Assembly (NCBI GenBank): GCA_030149205.1 | Contig: JASBSB010000001.1 | Location: 198,357 to 262,356 of the forward strand | Length of the DNA stretch: 64,000 nt | Source: Candidatus Heimdallarchaeota archaeon | GTDB lineage: Archaea > Asgardarchaeota > Heimdallarchaeia > Heimdallarchaeales > Kariarchaeaceae | Direction: 5' to 3' | Shown: in pieces, positions 35,429-44,845 of the stretch | Layout: each line of letters starts with the position of its first letter | Position numbering within the stretch: position 1 is the first letter of the stretch | Program-made: the position numbers and the translations under genes | Notes under the pieces: model-generated | The model's input: only the letters and a program-made list of their open reading frames with translations | What the model was told of the DNA's origin: nothing | The model's database searches: none

Positions 35429-37603
35429 TTATCCTTGAGCAATAACTTGTGCTTTACGAGAGTCATATCTTCCTGAACCAACAATTGTGTATTTTACATC
35501 AATTTCCGCATCTGGAGAAATTCCTTCAAATCTCCAAGACTTCAAGACCCCTTCCTCAGTTTCGGTTCTATCCTCATGAGTTGCCTGTGGGGTTTCATGT
35601 GTCTCTCCGTAGATGTCAAATCCAGTTGGAACTAAGTCTTTGAGTGTAAAGTTTACTGTCTTGTTGCCGAAATTTGTCCCATGTAAAACTATGTTGAAAC
35701 CTTTCTGACCTTCGACTCTAGTCCATTGAACCTCTTTGGAAATATCCATGGCAATTCTTTCATGAACCACTTCAATACCTTCAATTAGATCCATAGCCTC
35801 AGCAGTAACTTTTTGATCAGGGGCAGAGTAGATGAATCCCTCTGATTTAACTGCACCTCTTAGTACGGGTGAATCCTTTTCTGGTCTTACAATATGAGTT
35901 GGATAACTAATTTCGAATACATCATCTTGCTTAAACCCATGCACCAAATCATTGTTTTCAAGGTGTTCGAACTCTACAATTAAATCTCTTTTGGATGAAG
36001 TGTCTGTACTGTTTACTCCTGAACCACGAACTTCATATCCAGAAGAGAGGGTTTGTCCATTGTAATTAACAACCACTTCCTCAGATTTAGGTCCTTCAAA
36101 TCCAGATGGTATCTCATCTGTAACTGTTACTGCTTCAAGTGGGTAAGTTCCAACTCCTGTTACTTTGATTACCGTTGGAATTTCAGTTCTAGTATAGGAA
36201 GGTACTTTGGTTACTTTATACTCCTTGGATACCGCCAAAGCCATGAATTTTAAGTCTTCTTCAGGAACAACAATAGTAGAAGTAGACTCTAAATACATCT
36301 CGTGTTGTACTGAGAAATCTAAAAACTGACCGAAGGTAGGAGGATCTCCTTCTGGATGATCATATGCGAACTCAAAAGCGAGTTTTTCAGTTGGTTGAAT
36401 TTCTCTTTCCTGTTCAGTAGCTGTGGTGCCATCCCAATCTAGGATAAGGTTTTGGTTACTGATGTCCCCCTCAAACACTTTCAATGTATTTAGGTTATAA
36501 GTAAATTCGGAAGTATTCTCTATGTGAACAACACAATCATAAACTCCAGGTTCTTCTGACCTCTCAGCTCTTCGGATCCTATGCCTTAGGTTAGATACCC
36601 CATCGATACTTTTTGGACTTAATCCTGAGTACAATTTGGGTTCTTTATATTCAATTTTTAATTTTCCAGCTTTATAGATCTCAACACCTTCTGGGAGAGA
36701 TCCATTCAAAATTATTTTGAGATTTACTGTATCACCTGGGTTGAGTTCTTCCAGTTTCAATGTGACTTCTGATCCACTTGTAGAGGCATCACCTTTTTCA
36801 CATTCAGTATCTACAATTGTTGCATTTTGATTTACTGATTTACTTATTACTAAATTTTGAAGGCCTGATTCACTTGTATTTGTTATATTAATCTCATTTA
36901 TGAAATCTACTTCACGACCACCTAGAAAGTTTGGTACAAGTGAAGACCCTTTTTCATAGTATTTTGAAGTAACTTCTATTGGACTTTCTTCAGTTTCAAA
37001 CTCATATTCTGAGCTCCATGACTCTTTTGGACCTAAGTCTTCCACCTGCATTTTTTGTTCAAGAGCTGTATTCCCTTCTGATACATTTACAGCCCCTATA
37101 TTATCGAGTTCTAAGTCAATACCATAAATACCATCCCGTGAACCGTCATTGCTTACAGTTAATTTCCCTTTGGCTTTAGATTTTTCTACGAGCTTTCCAT
37201 TGCTATCTAAGGTGAATTCTGAGGTTTCATGAACAATAACATTTAATCCCTTCCCCTCAAATTCTTTATCTAGCTTTTCTTCCTCTTCAGCACTAAGGCT
37301 TGTTTCGTAGTCAAATTCTCCAGGTTGAAGAGATGTATCACCTATTGTCTTGTCAAACCCTGTCCCAGATGTTCCTCCATGTGTAGAAACAGCAGCAACT
37401 GGTGCTGGTTTTGCACTCAAATTTCGGAGACTTTTTTCAGATTCCCTTCTAACACCTCTATCTGAGTCTTTCGTAAGTTTCTCTAAAGCCGATATTGCCT
37501 CAGGGTAGCTTTCAGGAAGATCTCCCAATTCCTGTGCAGCCTGTTTACGTTCTTTTTTATTATCTGAATTTGCCATATTCAGTAAACTTTGCAGATCTAC
37601 CAT
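35429..37603 (-). CDS. Cytosolic HEAT plus tandem beta-sandwich (DUF11-like) protein
   Basis: 724 residues, acidic, with no signal peptide or membrane helix. Residues 1-65 are a short HEAT-like repeat pair (AAQELGDLPESYPEAISALEKL...VRRESEKSLRNL). A linker rich in Pro/Gly/Thr follows, then from about residue 115 to the end at least five beta-sandwich repeats with DUF11/CARDB-like turns (E-I-N-I-T-N-T-S-E-S, G-x-N-F-G-N-K-T-V). Such sandwich arrays are normally extracellular, so a cytosolic protein is unusual. It may be a large scaffold. ATG at 37601-37603. Function unknown. Confidence 0.6.
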   Translation of the reverse strand: MVDLQSLLNMANSDNKKERKQAAQELGDLPESYPEAISALEKLTKDSDRGVRRESEKSLRNLSAKPAPVAAVSTHGGTSGTGFDKTIGDTSLQPGEFDYETSLSAEEEEKLDKEFEGKGLNVIVHETSEFTLDSNGKLVEKSKAKGKLTVSNDGSRDGIYGIDLELDNIGAVNVSEGNTALEQKMQVEDLGPKESWSSEYEFETEESPIEVTSKYYEKGSSLVPNFLGGREVDFINEINITNTSESGLQNLVISKSVNQNATIVDTECEKGDASTSGSEVTLKLEELNPGDTVNLKIILNGSLPEGVEIYKAGKLKIEYKEPKLYSGLSPKSIDGVSNLRHRIRRAERSEEPGVYDCVVHIENTSEFTYNLNTLKVFEGDISNQNLILDWDGTTATEQEREIQPTEKLAFEFAYDHPEGDPPTFGQFLDFSVQHEMYLESTSTIVVPEEDLKFMALAVSKEYKVTKVPSYTRTEIPTVIKVTGVGTYPLEAVTVTDEIPSGFEGPKSEEVVVNYNGQTLSSGYEVRGSGVNSTDTSSKRDLIVEFEHLENNDLVHGFKQDDVFEISYPTHIVRPEKDSPVLRGAVKSEGFIYSAPDQKVTAEAMDLIEGIEVVHERIAMDISKEVQWTRVEGQKGFNIVLHGTNFGNKTVNFTLKDLVPTGFDIYGETHETPQATHEDRTETEEGVLKSWRFEGISPDAEIDVKYTIVGSGRYDSRKAQVIAQG

Positions 37604-37766
37604 ATCAATCTGAATAAATACAATTTTTAGAAATTATAACCTTTTGTAATATAAAATAGCGTATTGTCTCCTTCTTCGTGTGTGATTGTTACTTCGAATT
37701 TGTGACTTTCTTTATATGAAATAAGGAAAATTTATCTAGAAGATATTGATTGAAAATCAATAATAA

Positions 37767-39179
37767 ATGAACATTAGTAATGATTTGTTAAGAGGTGTCG
37801 ATTTATCTGTAGAGGTATTCCGAAATGACGACTTTTCGAACTCTGTAAATGAATTGTTACCGATGGATTTACTGAGTCTTAGACTAAGTAATGTCCCAGA
37901 TCAAAGTTCTACTGTGGTTTCTCTTTTTGATTTTAACGGTGAAAAGAGATATATGGCAAGGTTGAGAGACCAAAACCCTGTTTTTACAACTAGAGTCCAA
38001 AACACTAGAAAATTTGGAAAATGGTATTTTCTGATTGAATTTTTCGATGAATTGTACGGAAAGATAGAATTTTGTCATCCAGTGGGAATTGTTTCAACTC
38101 TTCGTATACTTGAACCTCTACAAGAGGTTAAGATCACTCAAATCAGTAATTCTGAGCTCAAAAAAGCATTAGTTGAAGCTAAAGTTGAATTAACTGAAAT
38201 ATTTGGAATTGGTCCTTCAACCAAACAGAAGTTAGAAAGTGTCAAAATTTGTAGTATTAATGACCTTTTAGATTACGAACCTAGCCAAGTTAGTGAAATG
38301 ATAGACATTGCTTTAACTAAAGTCACTCTTTGGTATGAACATATTAGAACCCAATACTTTGAAAAAGGAAAATGGTTCAATCAAGATCGTCAAATAAAAT
38401 CTATATCTTCAGATATAACACTAATCAAGGGAATAGGAAAGAAACTTCAATCAGTTTTGTTTGAAGCTGCAGGAATTCAAACCATAGAAGATCTATCTCA
38501 CTCAAACCCTACTGATCTTGAACAGATAATTGGCCTTAAAAAAGCAGTAAAGTTTATTTCAGCTGCAAAAGAGTTCCTTTCTCAAGAACAGGATGAAACT
38601 ATTTCCAACACTTTCAATGAGGGAGATATCTCTAAAGTTGAACACCAAATAGACATAGAACTAGTTGGGACAGATAGTGAATTGAATTATGATACTACAC
38701 CAATTACAACTAAAGACAAAATATCCACATCGTCCTATGTGGAGGTTGACCCTCCTTCGAAAATTTATGAGAGTAATATGCATGATATAGACGAGAAGTT
38801 GAACAATTTAATCAAGCTTAAAGGGATAGGAAAGAAACGGGCTGAGATTTTGATAGAAAATTCAATTGATACACCAGAACTACTAAACAGACTATCCGAG
38901 AGAGAACTAGCAGAGATGCTGAAGGTATCTGACTCAATAGCGCATAAATTAAAGACCTCAATTTCTGAATCAAGCAGTATCCAGAAAGAACCTCTTCAAC
39001 AATCTAATCTAACCACTTTGAAAGGATTGGGTCCAACTTACGAGACTCGATTACGTGAGAACGGAGTGAACTCAATGAGGGATCTCAAGTTGTTAGAAAT
39101 TGAAGAGATAAAAAGTATCACAAAAGCACCTTTGAAGCGGGTTAAGGAGTGGAAAAGTGAATTAGAAATTTTATGTTAA
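37767..39179 (+). CDS. Protein with four helix-hairpin-helix domains
   Basis: 470 residues. An N-terminal beta-rich domain of about 115 residues of unknown type is followed by HhH-type domains around residues 140-190, 215-270, 345-398 and 412-465, each with the G-I/L-G hairpin (FGIGPST, KGIGKKL, KGIGKKR, KGLGPTY). HhH arrays bind DNA or act as protein adaptors (the DUF4332/RadA-like type). The 275-335 linker is Asp/Glu/Ser-rich and probably flexible. ATG 37767. It is followed by a small membrane-protein gene in the same direction. Confidence 0.7.
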   Translation: MNISNDLLRGVDLSVEVFRNDDFSNSVNELLPMDLLSLRLSNVPDQSSTVVSLFDFNGEKRYMARLRDQNPVFTTRVQNTRKFGKWYFLIEFFDELYGKIEFCHPVGIVSTLRILEPLQEVKITQISNSELKKALVEAKVELTEIFGIGPSTKQKLESVKICSINDLLDYEPSQVSEMIDIALTKVTLWYEHIRTQYFEKGKWFNQDRQIKSISSDITLIKGIGKKLQSVLFEAAGIQTIEDLSHSNPTDLEQIIGLKKAVKFISAAKEFLSQEQDETISNTFNEGDISKVEHQIDIELVGTDSELNYDTTPITTKDKISTSSYVEVDPPSKIYESNMHDIDEKLNNLIKLKGIGKKRAEILIENSIDTPELLNRLSERELAEMLKVSDSIAHKLKTSISESSSIQKEPLQQSNLTTLKGLGPTYETRLRENGVNSMRDLKLLEIEEIKSITKAPLKRVKEWKSELEILC

Positions 39180-39233
39180 AAAAATTCATGGGTCATAACT
39201 AAGCTATTTCTATTATTATGATTTAGAACCCAT

Positions 39234-39461
39234 GTGCCAACACTTATTGAGAACCTACTAATTTTTTCCGTGTGTTTTATTTTATTTAGTCCTATCCTAT
39301 ATCAAGTTGTGAAAGTAATGATGATCACTTGGGAAAACCGAGAAAAAGTATCAATTGAACGAAAACGTGAGGTTTTTCTAACTTCTCCATTAATTGTTAT
39401 AGTAGTGTTTATTTTGTTTTATATGCTCGTTAATTTTTTATACAGATTGATTCAATTTTGA
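39234..39461 (+). CDS. Small two-helix membrane protein
   Basis: 75 residues from GTG 39234, hydrophobic helices at about 7-28 and 48-72 separated by a basic loop (RKREVFL). No family recognised. It overlaps the convergent sufC 3' end by 10 bp. It could be a real small protein given the good helix pattern, but the support is length and composition only. Confidence 0.5.
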   Translation: MPTLIENLLIFSVCFILFSPILYQVVKVMMITWENREKVSIERKREVFLTSPLIVIVVFILFYMLVNFLYRLIQF

Positions 39462-40213
39462 TTTGAAGACTCAGCAACTAGTTTTTCATATCCCTTCTCC
39501 TCAAGTTCAACTGCTAATTCAGGTCCACCAGATTTAACAATTGTTCCTTTATGCATCAAGTAAATGATATCTGGTTTTGTGTATGTCAAGAGTCTATTGT
39601 AATGTGTAATTAAGAGAAAGCCAGAATTTGTTTCTTCTCTTTGCTTAGTTATATTTTCAGCAACAACACGGAGCGCATCAATGTCTAACCCACTATCAAT
39701 TTCATCTAAGACCACAATTGAAGGTTGCAAAACAGACATTTGAATCATTTCAGCCTTTTTTCTCTCACCACCAGATGCATTCTCATTTACACCTCTATTA
39801 ACTAATGAAGCATCTAAACCAATTTGCTCAAATTGTGACTTTAATTTACGATGGAATTTTATTGGGTTTTCAAGCTTTTCATCAGGGTTTTTTAGATGTA
39901 ACGCAGTTCTAAGGAAATTGGACATAGTTACACCTTCAATTGCAATTGGAGATTGGAATCCTAAAAATATACCTAACCTGGCTCTCTTATCTGTCGAAAG
40001 TTCTAATATACTCTCACCATTAAATAGGATGTCTCCTGAAGTTATTTTGTAATCAGGATGTCCAAAAATAGTTTTTGCAAGTGTTGATTTTCCAGATCCA
40101 TTTCTTCCCATAATTCCTGCTATCTCTCCAGACTTTATGGTGAGATTTACCCCATGTAGTATCTCTTGATCTTCTACAGAAACATACAATTCTTTTATTT
40201 CTAATGTTGACAT
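39452..40213 (-). CDS. sufC: SufC Fe-S assembly ATPase
   Basis: 253 residues. ABC ATPase that drives Fe-S scaffold SufB/SufD. Walker A GRNGSGKST, the SUF-type signature ENASGGERKK, Walker B IVVLDEIDSGLD and the H-loop histidine (LLITHYNRLL) are all present. It starts 5 bp after sufU, the last gene in the leftward suf operon. Confidence 0.96.
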   Translation of the reverse strand: MSTLEIKELYVSVEDQEILHGVNLTIKSGEIAGIMGRNGSGKSTLAKTIFGHPDYKITSGDILFNGESILELSTDKRARLGIFLGFQSPIAIEGVTMSNFLRTALHLKNPDEKLENPIKFHRKLKSQFEQIGLDASLVNRGVNENASGGERKKAEMIQMSVLQPSIVVLDEIDSGLDIDALRVVAENITKQREETNSGFLLITHYNRLLTYTKPDIIYLMHKGTIVKSGGPELAVELEEKGYEKLVAESSNQN

Positions 40214-40218
40214 AATTT

Positions 40219-40614
40219 TTATTCTCCATTTTTAATTTGATTTGCTCTATATTTTAAAAGTGCGGCTTGTACAACTTTTATTCCAAGTAACGCACATTTT
40301 AATCTCACAGGTGAGAGACTTACACCTACGAGTTCCCTAATATCTTCTTGACTAATTGATTCCACTTCATCAATAGACATCCCTGGAACCACCTCAGTTA
40401 ACATGGAAGTTGTTGCTTGACTGATTGCACATCCATTGCCTTGAAAAGTCATTGACTCAACTGTCTCAGTAGAACCGTCCAACTTGACCCAGATTTTAAT
40501 CCGATCCCCGCATAGAGGGTTTAAATCTTCATCCACTAATGTAGCATCTTCCATTGGGTGATGGTTAAGGGGATTTTTGTAATGTTCTATAATATTTTCT
40601 CTATAGATGTCCAT
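40219..40614 (-). CDS. sufU: SufU/IscU-like scaffold or sulfur-transfer protein
   Basis: 131 residues with the three conserved cysteines Cys35 (NPLCGDR, with Asp37), Cys62 (GNGCAIS) and Cys107 (RLKCALLG). SufU in Gram-positive bacteria receives persulfide sulfur from SufS via a zinc site, while IscU is a scaffold. Adjacency to sufS (9-bp gap) and sufC favours the SufU role. The insertion between Cys62 and Cys107 is of SufU-like length. Confidence 0.92.
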   Translation of the reverse strand: MDIYRENIIEHYKNPLNHHPMEDATLVDEDLNPLCGDRIKIWVKLDGSTETVESMTFQGNGCAISQATTSMLTEVVPGMSIDEVESISQEDIRELVGVSLSPVRLKCALLGIKVVQAALLKYRANQIKNGE

Positions 40615-40623
40615 ATTATCCCT

Positions 40624-41895
40624 CTAACTAAACATCGTATGAATGTTTTCAAGGACTTCCAATGTATAGTCTATTTCTTGAAATGTGTTGTAAATGTAAA
40701 ATGATATTCGATTGGTTGCAGGTGTGTGTAATGATTCAATCAGTGGTTGAGCACAATGATGGCCCGCTCTTATTGCAATACCTTTTTCATCTAACAGAGT
40801 TGAGACATCATGAGGATGAATTAACATTCCATCCTTGTTGAAGATGTTAAAGCTGACTACACCACCTCGATGGTTTATATCTTCAGGCCCAAAGATTTTA
40901 ACATAATCTGTTTCTTTCATTCTTTTGATTAGGTAATTTGTTAAATCATGTTCTATTCTTCTGACACGATGCATATCTAAGTCAAGGAGATAATTTACGG
41001 CAGTTCCAAATGCGATTCCTCCACCTACGTTTGGTGTTCCAGCTTCAAACTTCCAGGGTAAGTCATTCCAAGTAGCGCTTTCATAACTCACAGACCTAAT
41101 CATATCTCCACCATAAAGTAGTGGTTCGAATTCCTCTAACACACTTGCTTTCCCGTAAAGTGTACCAATACCCATTGGAGCTAACATTTTATGACCGCTA
41201 AAGGCTAAAAAGTCGGGGTTAAGTGTTTTCACATTAATTGGAATGTGAGGGACACTTTGAGCTCCATCAATCATAAAAAGGGAGTTATGTTCATGAGCTA
41301 TTTCGCTAATTTGCTCCATTGGATTAATACTTCCCAACACATTACTCATGTGTGGAACAGACACCAATTTTGTGTTATCTGTGATTACCTTCTCTGCAGA
41401 ATGGATATCTAAAAGCTGTGAATTGCTAGTTTCTATGAATTTTAGTTTTGCACCTGTTCGTTTGGCAATAATTTGAAATGGGACAAGGTTTGAATGGTGT
41501 TCCATCCTTGATAACACTATTTCATCCCCTGGCTTTAGCTTCTGTTCCAGACCTCTCGCTACAAGATTTAATCCTTCGGTAGTGTTTTTAGTGAATATTA
41601 TCTCTTCCATTGATGCCCCTATTAGTTTTCCAACATCTTGGTGAGCCTTTTCATACATATCTGATGCGACCTCACTCAGATAGTGTATCCCACGGTGAAC
41701 GTTTGAGTTCCAGTGAGTATAATAGTCAGTTAGGCTTTCGATAACTTGTCTCGGTTTTTGGGTTGTAGCTGCATTGTCTAAATAAACCAAATCAAGATTG
41801 TTTCGAACCTTCTGTTTAAAGATTGGAAAATCTTCCCTGATCTTTTCAACCAAAATCTGTTGATTCATAGCATCATCATCTGAAATAATATTCAT
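40624..41895 (-). CDS. sufS: SufS cysteine desulfurase
   Basis: About 423 residues from ATG 41893-41895 (a TTG at 41952 would add 19 residues unlike the family; ATGs nearer the core are also possible). PLP-dependent, mobilises sulfur from cysteine. The opening IREDFPIF, LDNAATTQKP, the Schiff-base lysine in FSGHKMLAP and the catalytic cysteine in RAGHHCAQPL match group II (SufS-type) desulfurases. Acts on SufU next door. The downstream gene follows within 10 bp. Confidence 0.95.
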   Translation of the reverse strand: MNIISDDDAMNQQILVEKIREDFPIFKQKVRNNLDLVYLDNAATTQKPRQVIESLTDYYTHWNSNVHRGIHYLSEVASDMYEKAHQDVGKLIGASMEEIIFTKNTTEGLNLVARGLEQKLKPGDEIVLSRMEHHSNLVPFQIIAKRTGAKLKFIETSNSQLLDIHSAEKVITDNTKLVSVPHMSNVLGSINPMEQISEIAHEHNSLFMIDGAQSVPHIPINVKTLNPDFLAFSGHKMLAPMGIGTLYGKASVLEEFEPLLYGGDMIRSVSYESATWNDLPWKFEAGTPNVGGGIAFGTAVNYLLDLDMHRVRRIEHDLTNYLIKRMKETDYVKIFGPEDINHRGGVVSFNIFNKDGMLIHPHDVSTLLDEKGIAIRAGHHCAQPLIESLHTPATNRISFYIYNTFQEIDYTLEVLENIHTMFS

Positions 41896-41976
41896 ATTAA
41901 TATCGTATGAGGTTTTATTTAATGAAAAAGATAAGTTTAATTGACTTATCAAATAGATAGTTTCGATTGACTTAGT

Positions 41977-43386
41977 TCATCCGACTGCGCCATATTCGGC
42001 CATATCAATTTCAATTAGTCTGTTAAGTTCTACTGCATATTCCATTGGTAGTTCTTTGGCAAAGGGTTCGAAGAAACCCATACATATCAGTGCAATCGCT
42101 TCATTCTCAGGAAGTCCACGTGACATTAGATAAAACATTGTCTCCTTTCCAATCTTACCTACTGTAGCTTCATGAGTAATTGTGGCATCGTCTCGCTGAA
42201 TCTCTTGATATGGGTATGTATCGTTTGTTGAATCTTCATCTAATAACAGGGCATCACAAACAACATTGGACACAACATTACCTGCATTAGGGGCAACAGT
42301 TATCAATCCACGGTATGTCGTTTTTCCATTTCCCCGTGAAATACTTTTTGCCGTTATTCTCGAATGAGTTCTTGGAGCTAAATGAAGGATTTTTGCCCCA
42401 GTGTCCTGATGTTGACCGTGGGAAGCGTATGCAACTGAGAGAACCTCACCTTTTGCACCTGGTTCCATTAAATAGATGGAAGGATACTTCATTGTCAATT
42501 TTGATCCAATATTTCCATCAACCCATTCAACAAGAGAGTTCTCATAGGCAAAGGCACGTTTTGTAACGAGATTAAAGACATTATTACTCCAATTTTGTAT
42601 GGTCGTATATCGTATTCTGGAATTTTTATGTGCTACAAGTTCAACTACTGCTGCATGAAGTGAGTCAGAACTATAGGAAGGGGCAGTGCAACCCTCAATA
42701 TAATGTATATCAGAACCTTCTTCTGCTATAATTAAGGTTCGTTCAAACTGACCTACATTTTTTGCATTGATCCTGAAATAAGCCTGAAGTGGTACTGAAA
42801 CCTTCAATCCTTTAGGAATTATAATGAATGACCCGCCAGACCATACCGCTGAGTTTAACGCTGCAAATTTATTGTCATTAGCTGGAATAATTTTGCCAAA
42901 GTACTCCTTGAAGTATTCTGGGTATTTTTTCAAACCCTCATCTGTAGATAGGAAGATAACACCCTGCTTTTCAAGGTCTTCTCTTAACTTATGATAAACT
43001 GTTTCGGAATCGTACTGAGCACCTACTCCACCTAAGAATTTCCTCTCTGCTTCTGGAATTCCTAACTTTTCGTAAGTTTGTTTAATATCATCTGGGACAT
43101 CATCCCAAGATTCTTCAGTCTTTTCAGAATACCTAGCATAATACCTGATCTTCTGGAAGTCAACCTGTAAAAGTTTTTCTTGATCTCCCCATTTTGGCAT
43201 AGGTAATTGTTTGAAGATCTCTAAAGCCTTTAACCTAAACTCTAACATCCATTCAGGTTCGTCCTTTAACTTTGATATCTCTCGAACAATATCCTCAGTC
43301 AATCCAAAGTCAGTGGATGCTGTAAATTGTTCTGGATCTGCCCAACCTGCTTTATAATCTATTTCTAAATCGAGTTTTGAGTCCAT
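41977..43386 (-). CDS. sufB: SufB Fe-S cluster scaffold subunit
   Basis: 469 residues, the usual SufB length. YTRWSG-type N-terminal region and FLGGVGAQYDSE, a central beta-helix, and the conserved cysteine in EGCTAPSYSSDSLHAAVVEL are present, with EALALICMGFF-like ending (ENEAIALICMGFFEPF). Forms the SufB-SufC-SufD complex that assembles and delivers Fe-S clusters. First gene of the leftward suf arm, with a TATA-like TTTATAAT about 30 bp upstream of ATG 43386. Confidence 0.96.
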   Translation of the reverse strand: MDSKLDLEIDYKAGWADPEQFTASTDFGLTEDIVREISKLKDEPEWMLEFRLKALEIFKQLPMPKWGDQEKLLQVDFQKIRYYARYSEKTEESWDDVPDDIKQTYEKLGIPEAERKFLGGVGAQYDSETVYHKLREDLEKQGVIFLSTDEGLKKYPEYFKEYFGKIIPANDNKFAALNSAVWSGGSFIIIPKGLKVSVPLQAYFRINAKNVGQFERTLIIAEEGSDIHYIEGCTAPSYSSDSLHAAVVELVAHKNSRIRYTTIQNWSNNVFNLVTKRAFAYENSLVEWVDGNIGSKLTMKYPSIYLMEPGAKGEVLSVAYASHGQHQDTGAKILHLAPRTHSRITAKSISRGNGKTTYRGLITVAPNAGNVVSNVVCDALLLDEDSTNDTYPYQEIQRDDATITHEATVGKIGKETMFYLMSRGLPENEAIALICMGFFEPFAKELPMEYAVELNRLIEIDMAEYGAVG

Positions 43387-43519
43387 TTGTATCTATATTT
43401 AATATTGAGGCATCTATTATAAATTCAATCATAATCTACATTGTCTATTTTATTTCTAGACAAGAATAATTATGACTATCTTTACTTTTATTTAATAACA
43501 TGAGAATTATTTTATTGAT
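43387..43519. promoter_or_regulatory. Divergent suf promoter with 7-bp inverted repeat operator
   Basis: TATA-like boxes serve both sides (minus strand near 43416-43423; plus strand TTTTATTTAATA at 43486-43497), each about 25-30 bp from its start codon. Between them, TTGTCTA (43441-43447) is exactly inverted as TAGACAA (43457-43463) with a 9-bp spacer. The position between both promoters makes a shared regulator for the two suf arms plausible. Confidence 0.6.
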
Positions 43520-44836
43520 ATGAGTGCCACGAAGACTGCTAGGTTTTTGGAAACTTCTTATACAACTGAAGATTCACTTAACAAACTAGTAAGCGGATTA
43601 AATGAGGATACCAGACTTGTAGAAAGAAGGAAACGATTGTGGAACATCTTTAACGATCTCCCGATTGACCAAGACACCTTATTTTACAAATATACAACAT
43701 TTAGGAAATTTGATCCCGAAACCCTCCTCCCAGAATGGAAGACACCAACAGTGGAAGCACCAATTATTTCAAAACAAAATGTGAAAAATATATCTTTTAA
43801 AGCAACTAGATATCCAAATTCATTGTTGATAGAAAATGCAAATGGAGTTGTGGTGGAAACTCTTCAAGATTTTATAAATTCTCATGAACAGGTTGCAATC
43901 AGGATATTAGAAACCTTGAAAGAGCACGAAAGAGATGATAAGTTTGGAGCATTGGCTGGATCTTTTACAAGATCTACATTAGTTGTATATATTCCACCTA
44001 ATATGGAAGTTCCTGAGGCAATTAATCTGTTAACTGCAATATCAGCTAGTGGAGTTGCATTGTTTTCAGAATTGATAATTTACCTGGATACAAATTCTTC
44101 GGGTAAAATCACTGAGTTTTATTTAGGCTCTGGAGAATCTCTTGCAGCAGCAAATTTAATTGTAAACAGAACACATGTAATTTTAAATGAAAACTCAAGA
44201 TTGGAATACTCAGTTTTTCAAAAGTTGAATGATCAAGACATCTTTATAGTAGCTAAATCCTCTGATTTGAAAGATAAAGCTAATTTAACAAATTTCACAC
44301 AGTTAGAAGGAAGTGAAATGAGTAGAGTAAATTCACTTATGAAACTTTTCGGAGAACATTCTGAGGGTTATGATTTATTTAATCAGTTTGGGAGTGAAAG
44401 ACAAAGATTTGACGTAAAATCTGAATTAATTCATACTGGAAAATCAACTATCGGACAAACTCATTCCAGAGCTGTGATGATGAACCGTGCAGAATCGATT
44501 TTAAGGGGTTTAATCCACATTACAAAATCTGGTGTAAATGCTGATTCTTGGCTTACCTCTCATGGATTAACAGTTGGGAAAGGAAAGATTGTAGCTATAC
44601 CAGCACTTCAAATTGACCAAAACGATATTGCTGCCTCCCACTCTGCTTCCGTAGAACCATTAAACAAGGAAAAATTATTTTATATTGAATCCCGTGGGAT
44701 TACTGAGGAGGATGCTAAATCTTTATTGATTAAGGGATATTTTGAACCTGTAATCAAATATCTGAAGAATGAAAGTGTAAAAGAATTAGCTAGAACCTTC
44801 ATCGCTGAATCGTGGGAAACCAAAAAATTAGAGTAG
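43520..44836 (+). CDS. sufD: SufD Fe-S assembly subunit
   Basis: 438 residues, SufB/SufD family by the beta-helix core and the C-terminal HSASVEPLNKEKLFYIESRGITEEDAKSLLIKGYFEPV motif, but lacking the SufB EGCTAP cysteine stretch, as expected for SufD. Partner of SufB and SufC. It is transcribed divergently from sufB and followed 9 bp later by a Rieske-type gene. ATG 43520 follows a TATA-like element by about 25 bp. Confidence 0.93.
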   Translation: MSATKTARFLETSYTTEDSLNKLVSGLNEDTRLVERRKRLWNIFNDLPIDQDTLFYKYTTFRKFDPETLLPEWKTPTVEAPIISKQNVKNISFKATRYPNSLLIENANGVVVETLQDFINSHEQVAIRILETLKEHERDDKFGALAGSFTRSTLVVYIPPNMEVPEAINLLTAISASGVALFSELIIYLDTNSSGKITEFYLGSGESLAAANLIVNRTHVILNENSRLEYSVFQKLNDQDIFIVAKSSDLKDKANLTNFTQLEGSEMSRVNSLMKLFGEHSEGYDLFNQFGSERQRFDVKSELIHTGKSTIGQTHSRAVMMNRAESILRGLIHITKSGVNADSWLTSHGLTVGKGKIVAIPALQIDQNDIAASHSASVEPLNKEKLFYIESRGITEEDAKSLLIKGYFEPVIKYLKNESVKELARTFIAESWETKKLE

Positions 44837-44845
44837 GAAAAGGTT

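Noticed and set aside
41896-41952. N-terminal extension of SufS from TTG 41952.
   Set aside because: The 19 extra residues are unlike the family; ATG 41895 or a slightly later ATG fits better.
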